A stretch of 64,000 nt of DNA from Heliomarina baculiformis. Lineage in GTDB: Bacteria > Pseudomonadota > Alphaproteobacteria > Rhodobacterales > Rhodobacteraceae. The stretch spans positions 62,001 through 126,000 of the forward strand of contig NZ_JAIMIC010000009.1 in NCBI RefSeq assembly GCF_019966545.1, written 5' to 3'. The position numbers and the translations under genes were made by a program. This document shows positions 28,452 through 37,400 of the stretch, one piece after another. Positions within the stretch are counted from its first letter, which is position 1. Every line of letters starts with the position of its first letter. The notes under the pieces were generated by a model. It was not told where the DNA came from and did no database searches. It saw only the letters and a list, made by a program, of their open reading frames with translations.

Positions 28452-29939
28452 TCAATCCGTTTCTGGCATTGAATGCCCGGGTTCATCACGGTTTCTCGTC
28501 AGTCGTCCTAAAACTGAGCGAAATAATGGCAATATTTCCAATCGGATCGGATGATCGAGTACAATGATTCCCACAATCCAGCCTGTCCCCGCGATACACA
28601 AAACAGCAAAGCTCGCGATGGCCCCAAGCATCTCTGGGTCGCCAAGAATCATGACAAGACCGATCGCTGGTAGAATCGAGAATACCGTCGTTCCAAAGCT
28701 CCGGCGCAACGCTGCCAAAAGTTCGAGGATCGAAAAACCAATCAGTGATTGGACTGTCAAAGTCGATGCCACGACGGAAACACCAACAATGATGAAGGTA
28801 CTCCAGGCAACAGCGAGCATGCCGAACTGGGCGGCAACCAGAACCACTGGTAGCGACACCAACATCTGCAAGAGCGCAAGCAGGAACAGGCGACGCGTTT
28901 TTCCCATAGCGACGATCAACGGGTAATTAATGCCCGGTGAAAAATTCAGCAACAACGCACCGGCGATGATCTGCACCAGTGGAATCACCTCCAGCCAGTC
29001 CGGACCAAGAAAGGCGCGCACAAGTGGATGCGCCAGAAGGATAACCAGCAAAAGGCAGGGCCACATGAAGGCGGTCAGTTTTTCAATCGCGACAAGATAT
29101 GTGGCCGACAGGTCCTCCCTGCGCCGGGCGAGATCGGAAAAAGCTGGCAGTGCCACTTCGGTCACGCCAGCAAGAATGACTTTTTCGGGAAACTGGCAGA
29201 TCTGCGTCGCCCGGTGCAACAACCCGACCACACCGGGCGTGAGGATAACCCCCAGAAAGGATATCGTGAGATAGTTAGACGCGTCGCGCAGGATCGACGC
29301 GCCGCCGGTGAACAGGCTGAAAGACAGAATCTCACGCCACGACGCAAATCCAAGCCTGAACATCTGCCATTCAGGTTTCAACCATAACAGCAACAGCGCG
29401 CCGGTCAGTCCAGAGGCGACGTTGGCCAGAGCAAAGCTTTGATAGCTAAAATCGAGAGCCGCAAAGAAGAGCAGTACGGCAGAGTTTACGACCGCGCTAC
29501 AGACCGCTATGGCCGCCAGTCTCCGAAAAGCCAGCTCACGCGAGAGGAGCCCATAGATCGGATAAGCGATCGAACCCGACAGGAAACCAACCAGTGAGAT
29601 ATGCAAAAAAGCCGTCAGCCCCGGCTGATCGAAAATTTTCGCGATGATCGGGGCAGCCAATGCCAAAATCGACGCAAGCACCAGTGTAATACCTAAATTG
29701 ATGGTAAAGACCCCGCGCAAGCGGTCTTCGGTCAGCTCTTCGACCTGTACGAGATACGCCGCCGATCCTAGCTCTCTTACAGCACCCGCGACAGCAAGCG
29801 TGGCCATGCCAAGCACCGCGATTCCATACTCAAAAGGCAGTATGAGTCGCGAGACCACGGCAGTTGTGCCTAAACCGATAATCGTGGTGGCATAATTCCC
29901 TGCCGTGGCATGAAGCAGAGCCGATCTTATCCTGCTCAT
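28452..29939 (-). CDS. Polysaccharide-type flippase (Wzx/MurJ superfamily membrane protein)
   Basis: A 495-residue integral membrane protein with about 12-14 hydrophobic segments spread over the whole length. It has an N-terminal motif (TTAVVSRLILPFEYGIAVLG) and a layout typical of the oligosaccharide/lipid flippases of the MOP superfamily. Such proteins move lipid-linked glycans or similar amphiphiles across the inner membrane. The ATG at 29939 overlaps the stop of the PPTase gene by 4 bp, so it is co-translated with a biosynthetic gene. Its job is therefore probably export of the cluster's product or of a lipid-linked intermediate. Flippases of this group are unusual as natural-product exporters, where MFS, MATE or ABC pumps are common. 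The substrate cannot be read from the sequence. Confidence 0.85.
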   Translation of the reverse strand: MSRIRSALLHATAGNYATTIIGLGTTAVVSRLILPFEYGIAVLGMATLAVAGAVRELGSAAYLVQVEELTEDRLRGVFTINLGITLVLASILALAAPIIAKIFDQPGLTAFLHISLVGFLSGSIAYPIYGLLSRELAFRRLAAIAVCSAVVNSAVLLFFAALDFSYQSFALANVASGLTGALLLLWLKPEWQMFRLGFASWREILSFSLFTGGASILRDASNYLTISFLGVILTPGVVGLLHRATQICQFPEKVILAGVTEVALPAFSDLARRREDLSATYLVAIEKLTAFMWPCLLLVILLAHPLVRAFLGPDWLEVIPLVQIIAGALLLNFSPGINYPLIVAMGKTRRLFLLALLQMLVSLPVVLVAAQFGMLAVAWSTFIIVGVSVVASTLTVQSLIGFSILELLAALRRSFGTTVFSILPAIGLVMILGDPEMLGAIASFAVLCIAGTGWIVGIIVLDHPIRLEILPLFRSVLGRLTRNRDEPGHSMPETD

Positions 29940-30865
29940 TCCTGATCCACGCGCACTGATGGAGAGTTTTCGCGTCCGATCGTGTTCCCTGTTTCTTTAC
30001 TTGGCAGGCGCAAGAACCTGATCTTTTGACTCCCAGCCGGAGCGGCGAGAGCAGCACTGAAGCCCGGTGGAGCTGGCAGATCGATCAACCTTGGTCGAAA
30101 CCCGTTCGGCACCGCACCCGCTTCAAAAGTTACTGATGGGTGCGTACCCGGCTCAACGGATACGACAAAACTATCAAGCTTCATTGCTAACCCACGCCCG
30201 TCGGCCTTGATGACGGCTTCTTTCCGGGTCCAGCATTTGAAAAATGCGCCAAGACGCTGGTCCCCCAGAAGGCATTTATAAGCCGCATACTCTGACGGTG
30301 CGAATACACTGGCAGCCAGACTGTCTAGATCATCCGTCTTGCGCTGTTGTTCTATATCGACGCCCAGATCGCCGTCATTTGCGATGGCGAGCATCCCCAG
30401 AGTGCCGGAATGCGACAGGTTGAAAACCGGGGACGGACCGCTTTCATTACGCAGGAATGGTTTGCCCTCAGCTCCTTTGTCAAACTTCATCGCTACCGCT
30501 GGCGTGGCCGCATAAGCAGACAGTATTTCCCGCAACTGTGCATGAGCCGCCCGAAAGCGTCTCCGCAGGTGTGGGAAGGCAAAGGCTTCGCAGCGTTCAG
30601 CCTCGTCATCTGACAGCAGGGCATCCATCGTCGCTTCCGACAGTGCGGGTAAATCCAGATCCATCAGCCAGACATGCACCTCATCCTCTTCAATCAGAGC
30701 TGCCGCATTTAGCGGCGGGAAGGTCGTGTAAATCACCGATTCTGCTTCCCCGGCTCCCGGCGATTCGAAGTCTAAGTCGCCGTAAAACCGCGATTCCCCG
30801 ATCAAAGCAGATGCTGGCTCTGGGAATTCAACTCTAGATTGCGCAGCCGCTGTATCATTAGGCAT
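29936..30865 (-). CDS. Sfp-type 4'-phosphopantetheinyl transferase
   Basis: Transfers the phosphopantetheine arm of coenzyme A to the serines of ACP and PCP domains, so it should activate every PKS and NRPS carrier in this cluster. The family signatures are present: a FNLSHSG motif near residue 150, GVDIE near 174 (Mg-binding acidic residues) and a WTRKEAVIKADGRGL-like motif near 215. At 309 residues it is longer than the usual 220-250, with about 65 extra N-terminal residues of no recognised domain. The ATG at 30865 has only a weak Shine-Dalgarno sequence. It is the first gene of the minus-strand arm and faces NRPS 1 across a 163-bp divergent region. Confidence 0.93.
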   Translation of the reverse strand: MPNDTAAAQSRVEFPEPASALIGESRFYGDLDFESPGAGEAESVIYTTFPPLNAAALIEEDEVHVWLMDLDLPALSEATMDALLSDDEAERCEAFAFPHLRRRFRAAHAQLREILSAYAATPAVAMKFDKGAEGKPFLRNESGPSPVFNLSHSGTLGMLAIANDGDLGVDIEQQRKTDDLDSLAASVFAPSEYAAYKCLLGDQRLGAFFKCWTRKEAVIKADGRGLAMKLDSFVVSVEPGTHPSVTFEAGAVPNGFRPRLIDLPAPPGFSAALAAPAGSQKIRFLRLPSKETGNTIGRENSPSVRVDQE

Positions 30866-31028
30866 TTTCAGAAAATTACTCTTAAAGTTATGAAGTTCTG
30901 GGCACTTAATTACATGCTAACAACCACCGGCAGATTTCCGGAAATTCTTTTATTGAACCGTGGCAAGTTGTGTAGGACAGTTGCCGTTATATTAATTCTT
31001 ATATTTTTTCTTTTGGGTTGAGTGTTTG
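30866..31028. promoter_or_regulatory. Divergent promoter region between the two arms of the cluster
   Basis: This 163-bp AT-rich gap separates the start codons of the PPTase (minus) and NRPS 1 (plus). It must contain the promoters for both arms unless each arm is started elsewhere. It holds the 10-bp TACATGCTAA at 30911-30920, 46-55 bp upstream of the PPTase start, and an AT-rich near-palindrome around 30990-31007 (TATATTAATTCTTATAT). No convincing -35/-10 pair could be fixed by eye. No ribosomal or tRNA-like structure was seen. Confidence 0.5.
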
Positions 31029-34000
31029 ATGGAAGACTATGAAAGGCGGCTTTCCGTTGCCAAGCAATTTCTTGAAGAACTGGAAAAACGCCGGATTTCG
31101 ATCAGCTTAAAGGGTGACAACCTTGGCATATCGGCGCCAGCTGGCATGCTGAACGATCCGCTCAAGAATCGGCTTCGCGAACAGAAAGAGGCGTTGATAG
31201 AGGTTTTAACCCGTCGCGAAGCGGCGCGCAGACGCGCCGCTGAACCCGGTCAACACCGCAATGGACGCACGCGTTTCCCTCTTTCCTTTGCACAACGACG
31301 GCTCTGGTTCCTAGAAAAGGTGAACCCGGCATCCAATGCTTACGTGATTAGCGGCGCGATGCGGATGCAGGGCCGGATTGATATTGCGTTACTCGAAAAA
31401 GCATACGCGCTCCTCACTCAGCGCCACGAGGCGCTGCGAACCCGCTTTGGCGAGGCCGACGGCGTTCCCTACACCGAGGTATTGGATCAGATTTCGCCAG
31501 ATTTCGAACTATACGATGTCCCGGATGCAGATCCGGATATCGGGCAAGTCGAGATCGCCCGGCTTATCGAATCGCAGATGCCCGCTCCGTTCAATCTTTC
31601 GAAGGCACCGCTGATATCGGTGTCTATGCTTCGGCTGGCGCCAGAAGACCACGTCATGTTCTGCCGAATCCATCACATCGTCTCGGACGGCTGGTCGCTG
31701 GCGCTGATCTCTCGTGAGTTGCTGACGATCTACGAAGCTTTGAGCGCAGGCAAAAACCCGGATTTGCCAAAGGTCGAAGTACACAGTCTCGACCATGCTT
31801 TATGGGAACACGACCGCGCCGACTCGGGCGCTTGGCGTGGCGATCTCGACTACTGGGTCGAGCACCTCAAGGACGCCCCGGCACTAACCGAACTCCCAAC
31901 CGACCGGCCCCATCCCGAACGTCCAAGCTATCGAGGTGCGCGAGCGACATTAGATTTCTCTTCGGATCTGGTCGAAGTTTTGCAGAAGACGGCGCGCGAC
32001 TCGAGAACGACGCTCTACATGATCGTGCTCGCGGCGCTGCAAGTACTCCTGCATCGCCATTCGAAGCAGGAAACTGTCCTCATCGGATCACCCGTCGCCA
32101 ACCGTATGAACCAGAAGTTCGAAAATACGATCGGCTGCCTCATTAACAACATCGTATTGCGGGGCGATCTGGAACAGGACATGCCCTTTCGTGCCTATCT
32201 TCAGCAGGTCAAGGAAACCTTGCTGGAAGCGCAGAATCACAGTGGCCCTCCTTTCGATATGGTAGTTGAGGCATTGCGTCCAGAACGCACGCCCCGCCAT
32301 GCCGCAGTCTTCCAAGTGCTGTTCACGCTGATGAGCTTTCCCGAAAACAACGCGGAGGCAGCGGGTTTTGCCACCACCCCGATTCCCTTCCAGAACGGCG
32401 CGACACGAACTGATCTGTCGATTGAGATGACCGAGTTTCGCGGCTTGTTGAAAACCACCTACGAATACGCGACGGATCTGTTTGACGCCGCGACAATCTC
32501 ACGACTGCATGATCGCTTCGAAACCCTGCTTTGGTCGATCTGTCGCGACCCTGACCAGAACATTCAGGAACTCGACATTGTTGCTGCGGCCGACAAGGCT
32601 CAGATGGCCGAGTTATCCAGTGTCACCAGCCTGGAATTCCCGCAAGTATCTACGGCGCAACTCATTGACGCCAAAGCTGGGAAGAGCCCCGAGGACGAGG
32701 CGGTTGTCGCCGGCGAATCAGCGCTGGATTACGGAACACTCGTGCGACGCGCCAATGGACTTGCGCATCAGCTGGTCTCAGGTGGGGTGGAACCCCAAGA
32801 TCTCGTAGCTGTAGCACTTGAACCCGGGTGCGATCTGGTGGTCAGCTTGCTTGCAGTGTGGAAAGCAGGCGCAGCATATGTGCCGCTTGATCCCCACCAC
32901 CCACCACAGCGTTTGGCCGATATTCTCGAAGATGCCCAGCCCGGCATGGTGATAAGCACTTCGGCCCTTGCCAGCGATTTGCCGGATGTAGGTACGCAAA
33001 GGCTAGATCTGGACCTGATCGACATATCCGAAAGCGATGAAGCGCCACGAAAAAGCGCTCCGGAAGACCTTGCCTATGTCATCTACACATCCGGTTCCAC
33101 AGGCCGCCCGAAAGGAGTTGAAGTCGAACATCGCAATCTAGTCTCGTTCCTCGAAACTATGCGGAAAGAGCCGGGCCTGAAGCCCGGCGACAGGCTGCTT
33201 TCGGTGACAACACCATCCTTCGACATCGCAGGGTTGGAATTTTGGCTGCCGTTGACGACCGGCGCGACCGTTGTTCTCGCCAACCGCTCCGAGCGTTTGG
33301 ACGGACGGGCACTGGCGTCACTGCTCAGCCAGGAGCGGATCGCCATCATGCAGGCTACTCCGGCCACATGGCGGCTGCTGCTGGATTCCGGCTGGTCCGG
33401 AATGCTCCGGCTAAAGGCGCTCTGTGGCGGCGAGGCAATGCCACGGACGCTGCCCGCCGCATTGCTGCCGCGGGTGGGGTCACTTTGGAACATGTACGGT
33501 CCGACCGAAACCACGATCTGGTCGACTTGCTCGAAAATCGAAGTGGAAGAAGACGCAGTCTGCATTGGCAAACCCATCGCGAATACCCGCATTGCCGTGA
33601 TGGACGACAAGGGTAACGCGCTCCCGTCCGGCGTCGTCGGAGAACTTTGCATCGCTGGTGCTGGCGTGGCCCGAGGATACCGGAACCGCCCCAACCTTAC
33701 GGCGGAAAAATTCACGGCTCTGGAGTTTCCGGGTAGCGGGCCTGTCAGAGCATACAGAACCGGTGATCTGGTTCGCCAGCGCAGCGACGGTCAGATCATC
33801 TATGTCGGACGCAACGATTTTCAGGTCAAGATTCGCGGTTTCAGGATCGAACTGGGCGAGATCGAGGCCCGTCTGGCAACTCTAACTGGCGTCGCCGATT
33901 GCGCGGTGGATACCTGGCTGCCGGAAGGCGGGCAGGTTTCACTAGTGGCCTATGTCGTCCCCTCGACCGGCTTTCCCTTCGATAACGAAAAGACGCGTTC

Positions 34001-34448
34001 AGAGCTGCGCAAAGTGCTGCCAGAATACATGGTTCCTGCGGCTTTTGTGACGCTGGATGCAATACCGCTGACACCCAACCGCAAGGTTGATCGAAGAGCG
34101 CTCCCCAAGCCGAAAGTCGAAGATGCAAATCGGGTAGGACTGCCACTCGCCGACGTCGCGATGTCCGATGCCGAACGTCGCGTCGCCGAAATATGGTGCG
34201 ATCTGCTCGATATCTCCGGCGTCGGACTCCACCAGAGTTTTTTCGACGTCGGAGGCTACTCGATGATCCTTGTAACACTGCACGAACGGCTCAGCAGCGA
34301 ATTCAAAGCAACCCTGCCTCTGGTCGAGTTGTTCCGCCTGACGACCGTGGCGCTTCAAGCTGCGGCCTTCGAACAAGGGACAACCGAAACCGACAACGCA
34401 TCGGTTGCACTGGCACGCCAGCGCGCAGAGAGATTTGCCAATGTCTGA
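31029..34448 (+). CDS. NRPS 1: docking-C-A-PCP, predicted glycine-activating
   Basis: 1139 residues from ATG 31029 (a TTG lies directly before it). Residues 1-60 resemble the TubC-type N-terminal docking domain that binds the C-terminal tail of an upstream synthase. The condensation domain (about 85-500) has an intact HHIVSDG. The adenylation domain (about 530-1000) has YTSGSTGRPKG, MYGPTETT, RTGD and GRNDFQVKIRG. Reading the binding-pocket positions by eye gives D-I-L-Q-L-G-M-I-W-K, essentially the established glycine code. The carrier domain has the attachment Ser in GGYSM near 1078. The C-terminal helix is rich in Arg and Ala and may contact the KS of PKS F. The starting C domain implies that an acyl chain arrives from the PKS modules. 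The stop overlaps the PKS F start by 8 bp. Confidence 0.93.
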   Translation: MEDYERRLSVAKQFLEELEKRRISISLKGDNLGISAPAGMLNDPLKNRLREQKEALIEVLTRREAARRRAAEPGQHRNGRTRFPLSFAQRRLWFLEKVNPASNAYVISGAMRMQGRIDIALLEKAYALLTQRHEALRTRFGEADGVPYTEVLDQISPDFELYDVPDADPDIGQVEIARLIESQMPAPFNLSKAPLISVSMLRLAPEDHVMFCRIHHIVSDGWSLALISRELLTIYEALSAGKNPDLPKVEVHSLDHALWEHDRADSGAWRGDLDYWVEHLKDAPALTELPTDRPHPERPSYRGARATLDFSSDLVEVLQKTARDSRTTLYMIVLAALQVLLHRHSKQETVLIGSPVANRMNQKFENTIGCLINNIVLRGDLEQDMPFRAYLQQVKETLLEAQNHSGPPFDMVVEALRPERTPRHAAVFQVLFTLMSFPENNAEAAGFATTPIPFQNGATRTDLSIEMTEFRGLLKTTYEYATDLFDAATISRLHDRFETLLWSICRDPDQNIQELDIVAAADKAQMAELSSVTSLEFPQVSTAQLIDAKAGKSPEDEAVVAGESALDYGTLVRRANGLAHQLVSGGVEPQDLVAVALEPGCDLVVSLLAVWKAGAAYVPLDPHHPPQRLADILEDAQPGMVISTSALASDLPDVGTQRLDLDLIDISESDEAPRKSAPEDLAYVIYTSGSTGRPKGVEVEHRNLVSFLETMRKEPGLKPGDRLLSVTTPSFDIAGLEFWLPLTTGATVVLANRSERLDGRALASLLSQERIAIMQATPATWRLLLDSGWSGMLRLKALCGGEAMPRTLPAALLPRVGSLWNMYGPTETTIWSTCSKIEVEEDAVCIGKPIANTRIAVMDDKGNALPSGVVGELCIAGAGVARGYRNRPNLTAEKFTALEFPGSGPVRAYRTGDLVRQRSDGQIIYVGRNDFQVKIRGFRIELGEIEARLATLTGVADCAVDTWLPEGGQVSLVAYVVPSTGFPFDNEKTRSELRKVLPEYMVPAAFVTLDAIPLTPNRKVDRRALPKPKVEDANRVGLPLADVAMSDAERRVAEIWCDLLDISGVGLHQSFFDVGGYSMILVTLHERLSSEFKATLPLVELFRLTTVALQAAAFEQGTTETDNASVALARQRAERFANV

Positions 34449-37400
34449 TGCGCCTGTCAGCGGGTCCGGATTTCCCGCCCACGCCGTGGCCGTGGTCGGA
34501 ATGGCTGGAAGATTTCCCGATGCGCCCGATTTGGGAACCTTCTGGCGAAACATCAGAGATGGTGTTGAATCCCTGCGTGATTTCACACCCGACCAGATGA
34601 CTGCCGCTGGCGTGCCGACGGCGCTGCAAAACAATCCGCGTTTCGTGCGCAAGGGCACGGTTCTAGATAACTCTGACATGTTCGATGCCGAGTTCTTCCA
34701 GATTTCTCCGGGCGAAGCGCAAATTATGGATCCTCAGCAGCGCTTGTTTCTGGAATGCGCCTGGGAAGCGCTGGAACACGCCGGTTATACGCCCGGTGGA
34801 TTTGACGTGCCTGTAGGTATTTACGCAGGCGTCAGCATGAACACGTACCTGACGTTCCATATTCTCGGAAATCGCAAACAGGCAGAAGCGGCGGGCGCGT
34901 ATCAGCTTATGCTCGGCAACGACAAGGATTTCCTCTGTACCCGGGCGTCCTACAAGCTGGACCTGAAAGGTCCGAGCGTAACTGTTCAAACCGCCTGTTC
35001 CACCTCACTTGTCGCGGTCGAAATGGCTTGCCGTGCCTTGGCGCGCGGTGAATGCGGCATGGCGCTTGCCGGGGGCGCATCGATCAATTTTCCGCAACAG
35101 ACCGGGTATCTCTATCAGGAAGGAATGATCTTTTCTCCCGACGGCCATTGCAGGCCCTTCGATGTAGAGGCCCGTGGCACCCGCGCCGGGGCAGGTGCCG
35201 GACTGGTCATGCTCAAACGTTACACGGACGCCCTGCGCGATGGCGACACCATACATGCGGTGATCCGGGGCGCAGCGGTAAACAACGACGGTGCTGCCAA
35301 GGCAGGATATACCGCGCCCAGCATCGATGGGCAGGCAGAGGTGATCGCCACGGCGCAGACAATCGCCGGGGTAGAACCGCGGACGATTACTTATATGGAG
35401 GCGCATGGGACCGCCACTCCGCTTGGTGATCCGATCGAAATAGCGGGTCTGACCAAGGCGTTTCGCGACCGTACCGACGATACCGGATTCTGTCGCCTTG
35501 GTGCTCTCAAGGCGAACATCGGCCATCTCGATGCAGCTGCAGGCGTGGCCGGTCTGATCAAGACGATCCTCTGCCTCAAAAACGCTTATATCCCGCCAGT
35601 GGTCAATTTCCGCGAACCCAATCCCAAGCTAGCGCTGGAAGACAGCCCGTTCACCATATCGGCTGAGGGTTCGGACTGGATCTGCGAGGGACCTCGTCGT
35701 GCCGCCGTCAGTTCCTTTGGGATCGGGGGTACAAATGCGCATCTGATTATCGAAGAGGCACCGCAAGTCAGCGCGAGGCCCGCCGACACTCGACCGAGAA
35801 CGCTTGTCCTGTCGGCCCGTACCCAAACAGCACTGGCAGAGGTATCGAACCGACTTGCGGGCAGGCTGAGCGAACCTGACGCGCCGACACTGCATGACGT
35901 CGCACACACATTGCTTTCGGGCCGAAAGGCATTTCGTCACCGGAAGTTTGTCGTTGCCTCCGACGCAGAAGAGGCAGCTGAGGAATTGCGTCGTCAAAGC
36001 CGGGGCAGCGTGCATGACGGCGGCGCACGCCGCGTGGCCTACATGTTCAGTGGTCAGGGCAGCCAATTCTCGGGAATGGGTGCCGGTCTGTACGCCGAAA
36101 ACGCAACCTTCAAGGATGCTTTCGACCTTTGCGCTGAAATCCTTAAGACCCCGTTGGGCTGTGACCTGCGCGACGCGGTCCTGAAGAGCGATGATCCCCG
36201 TATCAATGAAACATGGCTGACGCAGCCCGCGCTTTTTGCGCATGAATATGCCCTTGCCAAAACTTGGGTGGACCTTGGCATCGCCCCGACTGCGATGATC
36301 GGGCATAGCATCGGCGAATACGTCGCCGCGCATCTCGCCGGTGTCATGTCGCTCGAAGATGCCCTGTCGCTGGTGACCCTGCGCGGAAGTCTCATGCAAG
36401 AAATGGCGCCGGGAAGCATGGCAGCCGTTCCTCTCCCTGCGGGCGAACTGCGGCGACGACTTGCCGGACGGGCCGAAGTCGCGGCAGAAAATTCCCCTGA
36501 ACTGAACGTCATTTCGGGGGAAACCGAAGCAATCGAGGAACTCGTCGCCGAGTTCTCCCGTGACGGGATTGCTGCCAAGATACTGCGGACATCACATGCC
36601 TTTCATTCAAGCATGATGGAGCCTGCCCTTGATCGCATTATCGCCGCAGTCGAAAAAATCGACCTGAGTGCACCCAAGATCAATTATGTCTCCAACGTGA
36701 GTGGAACGTGGATCACGCCACAAGAGGCAATCTCAGCCGACTACTATGCCCGCCACCTGCGTGGCACGGTCAAATTCGAAGCAGGTCTGCGCGCTCTCGG
36801 AGAGGACTCGTCCATTTTCATGCTGGAGGTCGGCCCGGGTACGACACTCGCGACGCTTGCACAGATGACCTTCCCGGCATCCCGCGCACGCATAAGCGCT
36901 TCGCTTTCCCACCCGGGCGAGCAGAAACCTGAAAGCAAGGCAATACTCGAAGCGACCGGCAGGCTGTGGGCTGCTGGCGTACCGATCTCGCACACAACTA
37001 TTCAAGCGCAGGAGGATGCAACAGCACGCCGCGTGCCACTGCCGACCTATCCTTTTGAAAGATCGCGCCATTGGGTCGATCCTGCGCCCGGAACCGAGAC
37101 TAGCTTCGCAATCGACGCAGAGCCACAACTGCCGCGCGTGACCGCCAATCCGTACCTCTGCCAGCCGGTATGGTCCACCGCACCGGCCGTGCCACTTCTT
37201 CGTATTGAAGGGCGCTGGCTTGTACTGGTCGAAACTACCGATCAGGCCCAGGCTCTAAAGAAAGAATTACAGGATAAAGGCGCGCATAACGTCGTGGCCA
37301 TTCTGCCTGGCCATCTGCCACGGACAGGCCCGATTGCCGTTGCCCGGCCGGGAAATCATCAGGATCTGGTGGCGGCTCTCGGTTCTGAAGGGGCGCCCAT

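Noticed and set aside
28422-28455. TTGACA/GATACT promoter pair upstream of the thioesterase
   Set aside because: The spacing between the hexamers is 22 bp, too long for a sigma-70 promoter, and TTGACA overlaps the end of the flippase gene.
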